NCBI GenBank assembly: GCA_030998015.1
Contig: JARWMV010000243.1
Span: 1,054,001-1,118,000, forward strand
DNA from: Ceratorhiza oryzae-sativae
Taxonomy: Eukaryota > Basidiomycota > Agaricomycetes > Cantharellales > Ceratobasidiaceae
DNA: 64,000 nt
Direction of reading: 5' to 3'
The first letter of the stretch is position 1, and each line of letters starts with the position of its first letter. Positions 11,825-23,500 of this stretch are shown piece after piece. A program made the position numbers and the translations under genes. The notes beneath the pieces are model-generated. The model did not search any database. It was not told the origin of the DNA and saw nothing but the letters and a program-made list of their open reading frames with translations.

Positions 11825-12019
11825 TGAATTATTGGTTGAATAGTTTTGTAGTGGTAGTTTTCGTTGTTGTAATACTGGTGATCAAGTTGAATGAAAATGT
11901 CTTTTCTATACTCCGAGTTGGGGATTTTGAATATCAAGCGAGTTTCCAGTGACCCTGGTCCGGATCATATTATGCGTATCTAGAACCTACAAGCAGATGA
12001 ATCGCCCATTAAAGCTCGG

Positions 12020-13757
12020 CTAGTTGTACATTTGAGAGTCGGGCCCAGCTGGACCACCTTCTTGCATGATCTTCAATGCCCGCATATCGTCTTGCAAGAT
12101 CCTGGTCACATGCGACAACCCATTCTGTTGATCCTTCAAAATCTACAAAACTCAGTCAGCTCTTGGCATCTGATGTAACGCACTCAATACTGGCTCACCT
12201 GAGCAATATTGGCCAACCCCTCCTCATCAACAACAGCCCACTCAACCGCACTGCCTGCGCCTTCTCGCCTCGCACGCTCCTTCATAGCCTGGACGCCCCC
12301 AACCGCAGCCCAAAGCTCATTCATCCTGGCGCTCATCCGGGCCATACCAGCACCTTCCTCCAACGCGCCCAACCTTCTCCTAAGTTCGTCTTCCTCGGGA
12401 CTCAGCGCACTACGACGCACACTCGGAATAAGCATATGGAGTCGCTGGGCAAGGACTCGCACACGACGTGCGAGTTCAGTGTGCTGTTGAGCTGCACGCG
12501 CGAGACGGGTCGTGTGGGATTCGGCGTGCTTTTGGTTTAGGTCCGTCAGACGTGTGCGCAGTGCTGCGAGTGCGGCAAGGTGTGTGTTTGATTGACTTTT
12601 TTGCGACGTTACGCGCTTTTTGAGGTCATCGAAGCCTAGGGCCAACGCGGGGACGAGGCTGGAACAGAGAAACAGATTAATTGGGGTTTGGGCAGGCGGG
12701 TAGCTATAGCGCTGACCGCTCAGGGTTCGGGTTTTCGCTCACAGCTCGTTTCCAGAGCGCTTCGTTTATCGCATTCGCTGGCCGGCCATAGTTTTGGGGA
12801 TTATCAACGAGGTTGTAGAAGTAGTACTTTATCATACATGTTAGTTCATACTCATAAATTCATTTGGGCGGCCCACCTGGAATCGACAGCTAGGTGAACT
12901 CGGGTTCCATGCCTGAGCAATGTTCTCAATCCGCTGCTCCAACGTCAACCCAGCGCCCCCCGGTGTACCGAATACAGAGACTTGCAAGTTGTTTGCCTTT
13001 TGAGCCTGTGGAGCCGGACCCAAGGTGGATGCGGTCAAGGTGGACTGGGCGAGCGGATTCGGTTGGGTGGTTGTTTGACCAAACCCAGTCGTTGTGCTAG
13101 TCCCACTTGCCGGTTGTCCAAATAGCGAGGTTGTTGTCCCAGCTGGTTTGGGGCCGAAAAGACCGCCCGTAGCAGCGGGTTGAGTAGTTGTGCTGCCAAA
13201 GAGACTTGTCGAAGGCTGGGCGACAGTGTTTGTGGTGTTGTTCCCAAAGAGTCCCCCCGTGGCCGGAGCAGTCGTGGTCGAACCAAATAATCCCCCGGCC
13301 GGCTGGGTAGTTGTCTGGCTTTGTGGCTGAGTGGTCGTTGAGCCAAATAAGCCACCCCCTGTCGTTGTTCCAGTCGTGCCTCCAAATAGACTTCCACCAG
13401 TAGTAGTTGTGCCGGTGGTTCCGGTGGTACCCGTCGTATTCGTGTTGGTTGCTCCGAACAAGCTGGTGGTGGGCTGTGTGGCGGGCTGAGCAGGAGTCTG
13501 GCCAAAGAGACCGGTTGAGGGAGCAGTTATCGTAGCGCCTGCAGCGGGTTGGTTGGCATTCGCGTTACCAAAACTAAAAGAAGTGCCGCCTGTGAGACGC
13601 GTTAGTGCCGCGTGTTGCAACGCGCAATAAACAAATGGGCGCACCAAATCCCGGGGTAGCGGTCGTTGTCGCATTAGAAGTAGACGGCTGCCCTGAAGAA
13701 ACAGTTATTTATGTGCATTTTTGTGTGTTCTCACAACTTACCAAACGCGAAAGCCAT
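12020..13757 (-). CDS. Nucleoporin Nup54/Nup57 (FG-repeat, central channel)
   Basis: It is part of the central-channel Nup62 complex that lines the nuclear pore and binds transport receptors through FG repeats. Six exons: MAFAFG; QPSTSNATTTATPGFG; a repeat exon with about nine GLFG/SLFG units spaced by Thr/Gln-rich linkers; YYFYNLVDNPQNYGRPANA; the coiled-coil exon (LVPALALGFDDLKKRVTSQ through ALEEGAGMARMSARMNELW); and ILKDQQNGLSHVTRILQDDM ending DSQMYN. The element LEQRIENIAQAWNPSSPSCRFQYYFYN is typical of Nup54/57, and the helical second half is the Nup54 alpha-helical domain. Introns are about 50 nt and no frame break is needed. It is convergent with ACS (195 bp between stops) and divergent from the zinc-cluster regulator. 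Confidence 0.87.
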
Positions 13758-13992
13758 GCTGGAGGGTGGAAGTTGGGATCAAGTCGCGAGATCGGCGCTT
13801 AGGATCTAATCTTATCTGTCCACATGACCTGTCATGGTCTATCACCCGCCGGATTCTTGCTCTTGACCATCCCCATCTCGCAGCGCTGCTGTTTTCTTTA
13901 GGCTTAAACCAGGCCCAAGCCCTGTTTCATTTAACCCACCTCCACCTGAACTCTACCAATCTTGCTCTAGCTCTCATTTAACTCTTTGGACG
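13758..13992. promoter_or_regulatory. Divergent promoter, Nup57 (-) and ERT1-like (+)
   Basis: Start codons are 235 bp apart and point outward. The + side is pyrimidine-rich towards the ERT1-like ATG at 13993. An ATG near 13824 would open a short upstream ORF if the transcript begins that early. Confidence 0.45.
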
Positions 13993-16108
13993 ATGACTGA
14001 CGACGATAGGACAGATCTTGGTGAACAACAGGGGACGGATGGTGGCAAGAAGTCAGGCACAACCACCAAAGGTCAAAAGCGTCGCAAAGTTAACCACGCC
14101 TGCCTGTACTGCCGTCGTAGCCACATGACCTGCGATGAAGGTATACATGCTTTTCGTAGGATCTGAAGTTTATGAACTGAGCTGATCGCATTAGGGAGAC
14201 CTTGCCAGCGCTGGTACGCCATTTCTTCCAGGTCTTGGGATGACCTACATGTAAATATGTCACAGTATCAAGCGAGATATTGGGCATCTATGCCACGATG
14301 AACGGAAGCCGCCCCCAGCCAAACAAGGCAGCTCTTCATCTGTTGGCCTGAACGGCAACTCAACCCCCCAGCCAACAATCGACACCTCTACCCCTAGCGT
14401 CGTGGACTCTTCCACGAATCCTACCCCCGTGCAACCTCCAGACGGGTTTCCCGTGCAATCAAGTCAGTACGCGGCCACATCACGCCTCGCAACTTCTTAT
14501 TCCTCCTTGGCAGCTACACAATTCGCACCCACACTACCTCAATCGACTCCACAATGGCCATTATTTGCCACTCAACCTTTCGGCCTACCTGGAACAGACT
14601 CTACACTCGGCAGCGAATTTTCAGTACTCAGTGATTTTCTGCAATCACTCGATAACCGAGGTCTCCAATCATTCGTGCCGGGTTCAATGATGCAAGAATC
14701 ACCTCAACCACGAGAAAACATGGATCTCGATTCCGAACAACTCTCACAACCACAACAGTCTCCGGGTGCAACAGACTATCGAAGTCAAATCCAGATGCCG
14801 TCACCCGTAACCGTTCAGTCCCCCACCAATAACAATACCCCTGGTGCATCCACCTCTGCCACACACAATGATCCGACCGAGCCTCTTCTACCCGCTGCCA
14901 CCAAAACAGAAAAGTTCCTGCTTACAGCGGCCGACCAAGAGCCAGGTATGTGACATTTCATAGTCTTTCTGATGCCGATTTGTTTGATGAGGATGCTTGG
15001 TGTGGCAGGAACTCGAGACGAGCGACTTGCGCGTGTCATTCACGCCAAATACGAGGCTGGCTTGTTACGACCTTACAATTATGTGAAAGGCTATGCGCGA
15101 TTGTCAAGATGGATGGATCACAAGTATGCTATATCCACAAGCTATCAGTCTGTATGCTTGCTCAGACATCTTTCACAAGCATGTCGAACGAGTCCAAAAA
15201 GCAAATCATACAGCCGTTGTCTGTGCTCAGGCCCAAATTCAGAGTGAGTTGATGCCAGCCGAATTGGTTATTCGCTTACAAAGCTCCAAACACACAGGCA
15301 ATTGCACAATCGCTAACAGATATTGTATGACATTTCCTTCCTTCTTCTTTTCGGCCTTTTCAACCTCAGATCAGGATCTTGTTTTCATCGAAGAAGCATT
15401 CGAGCGACTTCTTCTCGATTACGATCGGGTGTTCTCGGCAATGGGCATTCCTGCCTGCCTTTGGCGACGCACAGGCGAGATCTACAAGGGCAATCGCGAA
15501 TTTGCAGAGCTTGTGGGTGTCGACGTTAGCAAACTACGTGATGTAAGCTGCCCTGTTTGAACTTATTTCCGGTTGTTCCGCTAAACCCGCCTTTTAACTA
15601 GGGGAAAATGTGTATATACGAGTTGATGTCCGAGGAATCGGCGGTCAATTACTGGGAGGTACGCACACCTCCGACTGTCTCCGTGTGTTCCTGGATGCTC
15701 ACTTTTCCACGCACAGAAATATGGTCACGTCGCGTTTGACCCGGCTCAGAAGGCAGTCCTCACATCTTGCGTGCTCCGATACAAGCCGACGTCGAACACG
15801 GTTAGCGCCTCCAGTGCGTCAAATGGGAGTGCCCAGGTACTGTTTGTACTTTACGCTTGAATGTTTGATACTCATGCTGTGACTTACGAATAGTCCTCAC
15901 CTGTATGGCATCGTCGTGGACAGGGTCAAGATGGGGAGGTTAATGGTGCAATAACACAGAGTGCGTTTATCAACTGCTGCTTTTCGTTTACTATCAGGCG
16001 AGATACCTGGGGTATCCCAAGCGTGATTGTCGGTACGTCTTTTTTACTTCGACATACTCAAAGACTCATTTTTGAACCGTTTCCGTAGGAAACTTTATTA
16101 TGCATTAG
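13993..16108 (+). CDS. ERT1: Ert1/AcuK-type Zn2Cys6 regulator of gluconeogenesis
   Basis: By family, it activates gluconeogenic and non-fermentable-carbon genes in the nucleus. After a basic leader (KGQKRRKVNHA) comes the zinc cluster, spacing C-x2-C-x6-C-x5-C-x2-C-x8-C (CLYCRRSHMTCDEG, RPCQRC, IKRDIGHLCHDE). Then a long Ser/Thr/Pro/Gln-rich stretch, RVIHAKYEAGLLRPYNYVKG, and a PAS-like region: DLVFIEEAFERLLLDYDRVF, MGIPACLWRRTGEIYKGN, EFAELVGVDVSKLRDGKMC. The end is CFSFTIRRDTWGIPSVIVGN. Eleven exons: 13993-14140, 14195-14213, 14266-14945, 15009-15123, 15180-15243, 15298-15324, 15375-15542, 15602-15658, 15717-15836, 15894-16032 and 16089-16108. They total 1557 nt, or 518 residues with no break. 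Two are microexons of 19 and 27 nt. ACS, a plausible target, lies one gene away. Confidence 0.88.
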
Positions 16109-17068
16109 GATACAAGCTTAGTTAATCTTGGCTGACTTGTGGTTTTGGAACTTTCCAAGCCCTCGCCGTGCACACTTGATCAGATTGTATTTGTCTTTTG
16201 ATACCAAATTGGATTTACTTGGACCCAGTTTCCGGTGCCGTTAGCCTGTCTTTTTGCTGGTTTTGGTTTCTCATTCCGTCAATAAACCAGCAGCCGTGTC
16301 AATTATACTCAATTATAGTCGGATGTACTTAGAAATGACCAACGACTCCGAGGTTCCACTTTCAGCCTCGACCCATTGACGGGCTGACTGATAGCACTTT
16401 GATGCCTTGCTACCTTGGATGCGCCTATTCTGTTCACCCGAGGCGTGTACGATGGGTAGTCGTGCTTCAAGAAGCTCGGCTGAACACAGCCCAGATACGC
16501 TTTCGATATGTACGATAATACAGCAATGACCATTTTCCCGAGCCTGCGAGAACTAGGCACTGTGTTATATTGTCGATAGAATGATTGGCAACCGGGTTAT
16601 TTGTAGGGTGATTCAGACTTGTTACAAACGCGACAAGCAGAGGCAAGTGATAATATTTTGATTTTGGGATTCGTATCTCCCATAGGTGAACTTTCAAATC
16701 TCTAGAAACGACAACCCATACCAACTTCTTCCCTCGAGCTGATGCCGAAAATCATTCGGTATTCTATTTTTACTTTATTTTATTTATAATTTCTAGCACT
16801 TCTGCGAAGAAATACCTATACCATCGTTTGGGGGGTTCCTAGAAGCATGCCGAGCTACCTGGGCCACAGCTGCCCGCAGCGCGGCGTTTTCATACAGTTT
16901 ACTCTAATGAATGCGGGCAATTTTAATCGTAGTTTTATTAGTTGAATTGTAGGATATATAACATAAACAACCGAATTTGAAGTACACGTTTTATCTTTGA
17001 CGTAAAGCATCAGACTGTAAATGAAAAGCTGAACAAGAGCTGGTAGCACACCTTGATCCTACTCCCAC
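16109..17068. other. Intergenic, no gene recognised
   Basis: AT-rich sequence after the ERT1-like gene. Open frames on the minus strand (16309-16560, 16467-16724, 16855-17049) are short and show no family features. No repeat structure was noticed. Confidence 0.45.
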
Positions 17069-17742
17069 ATGGAAGATGACGACTGTCTCCCCAGTCTTTC
17101 CGATTTCTTCTTTCACATCGGCAAAGACGAAATGTCGTACAGCTCTTCACTTGAGGATCTGTTCGTTTGCTATACCCTTGTTCGAGGACTGCAGCGAGGA
17201 AGTCAAGATCCTCCAAGACCTGCACTCCCCCTCGAGCTTATATAAGAATCACCCGATTCGCTGGGTATATGGATGCCAATCCTGACCCTACCTTACGCTG
17301 ACATCAAGAAGAGAGAGGACATACCTCTACTTGGATTATCGTCGAAAGTACGTCTCGCCACCTCTAAGCCCCAGGCATCTTGCCACAATGGCACGCATTC
17401 ACCTAGTTCGCTCAGATGAAGGCATTACGGATGTAAGTGCTGGTATACGAGTATATTCAGTATCTAAATACTTGATATTAGAATGTGTTCGATCCATTTG
17501 GCGGCTATTTCCGAGTGGTCTGCCAAGAGGAGCGCGCCTTAATAGTACCAGACACGAGGCAACACATGCTGTACTCATTTTATGGGTACGGGGCCCACAC
17601 TCGGTTTCCCCCTACGCTTCCAAACTATTTCACACCAGAGAACACTCTCAGTTGGTCAGAGCAGGATGATGCTTCAGTCCATATTTGCTATGATAGCCCA
17701 GCAAAGGTGCTGTTCTGGAAGTGGTGGGAACCCAAGTTCTAA
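17069..17742 (+). pseudogene. Decayed or badly read fungal hypothetical gene
   Basis: The first piece reads MEDDDCLPSLSDFFFHIGKD and ends in the F-box-protein-like phrase PALPLELI. It continues in other frames as RITRFAGYMDANP, LTLPYADIKKRE and RTYLYLDYRRKYVSPPLSPR. A good phase-0 intron (GTAAGT at about 17432 to TTAG at 17481) joins DEGITD to NVFDPFGGYFRVVCQEE. The last exon runs on through TPENTLSWSEQDDASVHICY to FWKWWEPKF. Three single-base breaks fall within about 100 bp (near 17240, 17281 and 17315), a higher density than elsewhere in the window, so real decay is plausible. I do not know the function. The pattern LPLELI...YADIKKR...LYLDYRRK seems typical of an expanded agaricomycete family, which I cannot name. 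Confidence 0.4.
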
Positions 17743-17821
17743 ATCGGGAGTATGGGACTCGGACTCGGTTTTAAACTTGAGCCAGATCAATTGCACGCTG
17801 TATTCAGAACGCTATGCAAAG

Positions 17822-19175
17822 CTAATGCAGAATTATATCCACAGTTACAGGACGATGATCACTCAAGTAAACTCCATCGTCGTACAAAGCTTCATCCGCT
17901 TTGTAGGCACTGCATTGCCTATAGAGGGATAACCACTAATGAAGGGCAATTTCAATAGAACACAGAGAACATACCATTTCGCATGAGATGATCCAAAGAC
18001 AAAATCGATCCTACCATACGGGGAAGTGTTACCCGGGCTCGAAAAGCCTATTGCGATTTCGGGTTAGCAGGAAAGAAATGATCACTCAGACCCCAGTTAC
18101 TAACCGGTGTACGTTGCAAAGTGTCCAAATACTTTAGATCGAGGTGCTGCACCTCTGGTATCCAGCATAGTAAAGTTTCGGGAGCGGAGCGTCCTTTGGT
18201 ACAGTATATTTATTGCGAATGTCGTTGATTGAGACGGGTGGAAGTGCCCCAGAGAATATCTTATATGCGCCGCTATCCGAACCCTCTGCGGGGCTTTGAG
18301 CGCAGAGTTAGCAGAATCGCGCTAATTTGTAACCTCCCACAATTTGACCCACCTATTAAAGTCGCCATTGACGAAAACAGGTCCACCCGTTGTAGCGGCC
18401 TCGTAACGGGCCCGATACAAGATCAACGAGGCCGCCAGTCGACGTTGAGCGTCGGATTGGTCGTCGAAATGTGTGTTGAACAACGTTAGTCCTTTTCCGG
18501 CGACGCGAAGATGCGCAACGGTGCAAATTCGGTATGACCCTGCTCCCGGATACTTTGAGACATCAAACGGGGTGGCACTCATGCAACAGTCACTACGCTA
18601 TGACTGAGCCAAGCGATCTACGACCACTCACGAAAGCCAAAAGGTATCCCAAGATTCGAGCTCGACGAGAGCCCTAATTCAAGATATATAAAACGCCTTT
18701 GGAAAAGCTTGACATGTGCTCACTTGTTGAAGAAGATGGGGCTAAATTCTCCCTTGAGTTTTCCATCATCCCTTCCTACCCCGACCCAATCCCAACCGTC
18801 TCCTAGGAGCTCCTTGAGATCTCGTACCTGCCTAACCAGAGCCTCTTGGAATGCTGTAAAACTACTTGGTCTACTCTTGATACGAAACGGCTATACACCA
18901 AACTCACATATGATCGTTGGAGCCTGGAATTCTAACAGCGCAGCAACTCCGACTCGTCTAAGGCTCCAGGGGCGTTCCCGTGAGGCGTTTGGATAGAAAG
19001 AAGTGGGTTCTTGTAGCCGACTAGGCAAGGAGGCGAGACTTTCAGTCACAGTAAGATTATCAGGCTGGGAATCATAGCGAAGATTCCAAGTGGTAAGTCT
19101 TATGCATTGACCTGTCTCTGAGAGGAGCATGAGCAAGAGCGAGAGCAGGCTAAGGACAGGAACAGAGAAGTGCAT
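17822..19175 (-). CDS. Secreted endonuclease/exonuclease/phosphatase-fold protein
   Basis: The start MHFSVPVLSLLSLLLMLLSE is a signal peptide, so the mature protein is probably extracellular or in the secretory pathway. The fold is that of DNase I-like metal-dependent phosphoesterases. Seen in order: IRLTTWNLRYDS (metal-binding Asn), SFQEALVRQVRDLKELLG (metal-binding Glu), GVGRDDGKLKGEFSPIFF, ELESWDTFWLSATPFDVSK, RICTVAHLRVAGKGLTLFNT with THFDD, VFVNGDFN (the Gly-Asp-x-Asn motif), PYGRIDFVFG, and YLSDHRPVTVDIILH with the catalytic Asp-His. The chain needs about seven exons with 45-60 nt introns. One base is extra in an A run at 18175-18178, between the PVSIND region and TMLDTRG. Substrate cannot be told from sequence; sugar phosphate, nucleic acid or inositol phosphate are all possible. 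Confidence 0.86.
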
Positions 19176-19904
19176 GGCAGAGGGGCTGAGGGTACACCAG
19201 AGGTCGGCCGAGCTATAAACTAGCCATGACGGAAAGAAGGCACCAATATACAAATCGCTTGTAAACCATGGATGTGCTCGATTTTTGAAAGAGCCAACAT
19301 TGGAATATCGACGCGGCAAAGAAGGCGAAAAATCTACTCAAGTCTGGAAGGAAACGCACGTTCAGCATGGTCTTCATGCGTTCGCGCCGCCTCGAAATTA
19401 GTCAGCCGCATTGAGGAAGACGACAAACAAGCACGTTCGTTTTTGTCAACGCCAGTTGGTCCGGTGCGAGGGAATACGGTCGTTAGAAGCGGGCAGCCCA
19501 CGCCCCGGTGGAAGTGGGTTAGGTAATCTCCTTCCAAATATATATATGCGCGCGAAGTAACAATTGGTGGTATAATCGAGGCCAGCAGCAGAACGTTACA
19601 AAAACCGGTGGACATGCACCAGACCAGACTACAATTACAAAGGATACGAAAGAGGTCGAATGCGTGAGATAAAGGATCGAAAAGAGTGTGCGAGGTGATG
19701 GCGAGGACAAAAAGCGTCGCGAACAAGTGGAATACAACAAAATTTGCGATGACGTCTTTTGAAGACGACATGGATAGCGGTTGACAACAAAAGTGGATCC
19801 AGTCCGATGGATCGAGAAAGAGTCCAGAAGCATGATCCCAGATCGACACTCGGTTGATCTGGTCTCAGTTTGATGTAAACTGATCATGCTATTGTGTGGA
19901 GCGC
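19176..19904. other. Intergenic between two secreted-protein genes
   Basis: Both neighbours run leftward. A 171-codon open frame on the minus strand (19849-19334) contains a hydrophobic stretch, but I see no family match and it overlaps the 3' side of the cysteine-rich gene. I do not call it a gene. Confidence 0.4.
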
Positions 19905-20593
19905 TCAGCGCATGCACTGTACATCTATCAGTAAGCCAAGTGACCAAAGCCCGAAAGAGGGAACATACACTCGTATTAAATCCCAAGTACCGTTCCCGTT
20001 CCCGCAGCTGTTCCGAGATACAACTCCCTGACTGTTTGGCACGCAGCACCTGAAAAAAAAGCTATTAAGACGGTGCTTGATTCGTTGAAAGGTAAGACGT
20101 ACGAAAGCTGTGGAGAAAAATGCCAGTCTAATGGGCAGTAGTATCCTTTCGGAGGTGCGCTCGCTGAAGAATTTTGCCCTCCAACACACCTCTGCTTTGG
20201 ACCGAACCAAAACTGGCCGTCTGGACATGAACCATGACCGTCCGGGTGCGAAGGAGTAGGCAGCGAGCGCGTAGGATATTCGCAAACCATGTTGCGGGGA
20301 CTGAAGCTGAGTCCAGGCTCGCAAACGATGTCAAAGGCCAGGGCAAGGGCTGAATAACGCGTCAAGTAGGGGGTAATGGTGCGGCCGAGACTGCATGTCC
20401 AACTTTAGTTGGTTCAATCAATCACGAGAAACTTGAGGACTCACGTAGCACTAGCGACTTGCATAAAGCCATCGTACCAAGTGCTCTCAGAGCCGCGTTT
20501 AGTGACTTCGGCTGGCGAAGCAACATTGGCGCTGAGCGGGAGTGCGAGTGCAGAAGAAACGAGGAACAGACTAAAGACAGCGGTGAATCTCAT
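19905..20593 (-). CDS. Cysteine-rich small secreted protein
   Basis: The N-terminus MRFTAVFSLFLVSSALALPL is a clear signal peptide, followed by a Kex2-like site (VTKR-G). Exon 1 ends at DGFMQVASAT and splices to LGRTITPYLTRYSALALAFD. The mature part carries spaced cysteines: FDIVCEPGLSF, NMVCEYPTRS, GHGSCPDGQFWFGPKQRCVG, PPKGYYCPLDWHF, SCCVPNSQG, RNSCGNGNGTWDLIR. The likely end is CMR after an intron at about 19970-19919. About 180 residues with ten or more Cys suggests a disulphide-stabilised extracellular protein. The repeated pattern C-P-x-G-x-(Y/F)-W resembles other fungal Cys-rich surface proteins and candidate effectors. No enzymatic motif is visible. The role is unknown; the 3' exon is the least certain part. 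Confidence 0.62.
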
Positions 20594-23500
20594 TTTAGAG
20601 AGAGGGGCGAACACAGAAAAACGAGAGGGAGGGAGAGCGGCTTTGGGCCACACCTGTATCCGAGCGTTGGTTTTAAGATATGGTTACCCCATGGACGAGG
20701 CGCTGATGTGTGAAAAGCTGAAATGTTTCAACAGTGTTTGCTGACACACAAGGCACACACCTTCCAAATATAGCTGCCGCCCCGACTATCGGAACGCAAT
20801 TTGGCAACAATATCGGCCCCGGGCGCGTCTCGAGCTGTAACGGGGCCGAGTCAGACGTCCAAGTTGGGCTTGGCAGTCTCCCACGGCTCTGGATCCGAAG
20901 GCCAGACCGAGAGCAACGCTTCAAGGTTCGGGCATATTGTTAACTATAGGACAAATGCTAGAACGTGGATAACCCTGAGGCGAGGCGCGCATCACGTCCC
21001 CCACGCTCTATGTCGCCCCGGCGACTATGACCGAAATGAAGGGACAGAAGAAACAAGACAAGAGAATGGTTTCATTCATTCAACGCCGCACCACGAGTCA
21101 CGCCAATCTCCCCGCTCCCACGGGTAACTAGGTCCTGAGTCTATGTTGGTGGGCAAAATATCGGAAATAGCATCCCCTCAGCCCCAACTTGAAATGATCA
21201 ACTCGTCTCAAAAATCCGTGCAGTGCCGCAAACTAGGCCAAAGTGCGTCAGTAACTATATAAAGCAACGGCGCAACTCGACGAATTGGGTAGATTCAGAC
21301 AGAAAGTGGTTATATTATTCGCACCGCATGTGACCACATGCTCGATTAAACGAGATTCATGTCAAAGTAACATCACAGCCTAGTGTCAATCAAAGGGCGA
21401 GACACTCACCACAAAATTAAAATTCGATCTCAGAAAAGATCTTCATGCGGCTTAGCTGGCCTCTGTATTCGGCTGTCGTACACGACAAATTTTACGTCTG
21501 TGGGACTCTTGGTACTGCCCTTCTTATAACCACACCCATCGGATCTCTCCAACGTCATCCGGGTCACACGCACACTCTCAAATAGTATCATCCAATTAAA
21601 AACAACGGATGGTGTCCCAAACGGGAAGCTCAAATCACGCTCAGCATGAGATGCAGCAAAAGAAGCCATCGATGGAATCTGAGAATGAGGGTGGATATAT
21701 GCGCACGAGGCGTTTACGTCTCGGAAAAGCCTTTTTTTTTGGTGTCATCACATGACCCACTTGCTGCACCAGGAGGTCGAAGGCGTACCATTGCATCCCA
21801 CTGGACTTGGTGTGAATAGTGCTCGTATATTTTTGGTCAAACCCGCCAAGATCGGTGCTCAGGTCTAGTGCACGGGCCAAGGTGAGCCTACGACGTGTGT
21901 GGACAATTTGTAGGCCTTGCTCTATTGAGGTGATGCGTTGATTGTTTTGTTCACGAAATAGAGGAGAATTGTAGCAGCAGGTCGAAGAACAGGTAAGGAT
22001 TCCTAGTATGGGAGACAATATGAGCCTAAATCGACGGGTATGATCGAAGTTACCCACCGTTACGTTATTCATTGCTTCAGATAGGGACAGGCGAGATACA
22101 ATATCATGACTACGAGAGCAGCGAATATGGTGGTCTCTCAAAGGGCCCAAGGGGAGCCTATGGCTATTATGACTGTTTTTATCCGGCGCTTCCTGGATAG
22201 GGGGATCGAGAGACGCGTATAGGGGCAATTGGGCGGTCACGTGTTACCCCTGATGCATCTGTCCTGGTCGAGTGGCACATTTCCCAAAGGCTCAGTAAAT
22301 AGATTCCGTTGCGCTATCGAGATTTTGCTGTTGAAATGTGGCTTCCTCCGTGAATTTCGATTACCAGGGGGGATTTTTTTTTTATTGCGTGTCTCGATGC
22401 TGGTGTCTGGCATCATTCCAGTCTGATCAGTCAGTTCTACGATAGAGATATTGTCCTTTAGACGTGTAGCGTAACTTGAGCAACCGTGAATAGGGCTATG
22501 AAATTCCAAAGCGTGATTAAACCCGGGACAAGCAAAAAGTCCTCCATCTCGGCTCGACACGCACAACACCCATGCCTGTCTTTGTCTGTCAAGATACGTG
22601 CAGTGGTTGCCACAGAGCCCGGCTCACCTCGCAAAATCGATAACGATGTTTGGAATCCGTCCGATGGTGGATTTGGCTTTGGACATTTTCATGCGTTCTT
22701 TCTTCGAGTAATGCAAGCATCTACAAAGCGTCGGATAACCTGTTTTAAGCAGCATCCGGGTCTATCGAGAATAGGACGTGAGACAACGGATCGTTTCACT
22801 CGTCGGGACTTTCACGAATGGGTGATGACAACACCCAGATCCATAGTTTGGGCCGCAGGACAGAACAACACTCTTCAAGGCTCCTGTGCCCATACGCTTT
22901 GTTTCAGGGATTTCATATCGATACTGATTACTAGACAGTCTGTAGTTGGCGCGCGAATCATCCGTTGAGCAATTGCCAAACACTGACACCATGCGTCATG
23001 GTGCTCGCTCGTGTCAACTGGAATGCCGTGGTGTTACGTTTGAGACCGTAAACTGGCGGTCAGTCTTCAGGCATGTGACTCTCATGACGACGATACGGTC
23101 GCATGAACCAGCCAAGCGTACCGAGGAGGGTGCTGATCTGACGAGAACTTTGTATCTAGCTATTGCTCGTTCAATCTACCTGAATGACAGCGTTCGCATA
23201 AGCGTGGTTTGTCCAAATCCAATCATGCACCCCAGATCCTGTAAGATTTCGACCTGCGCCCTCTGTCTATATTGAAACATCGGGTCTGGGCCCACACAGT
23301 CGCTGGGAGGCGATGTAGAGCGGTTCATCGAGAAGAATCTCACCCTGTCCATACAGATCGTCATATAGAATGTCGTCATATCTAATCTTGACGAGCTGGT
23401 GTTCCCGGGTGGGTAATTTGAGGAACTGTCGACGCAGTGTCGGCCGAATTCATAGCAAACGGATGATGTCGTGCAAAGGAGTCTATGTCCGTGGCTGGAT

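Noticed and set aside
178..13000. Reading the frame breaks in Timeless, PLC and ACS as pseudogenes
   Set aside because: Each needs only one base, conserved residues continue without decay on both sides, and the same pattern affects unrelated essential genes across the window.
19334..19849. 171-codon minus-strand frame with hydrophobic segment
   Set aside because: No homologue or signal sequence at the start recognised; lies in the 3' region between two genes; could be chance.
22486..22968. 160-codon + strand frame
   Set aside because: Composition is not protein-like in any known way, and frames on the opposite strand are equally open.
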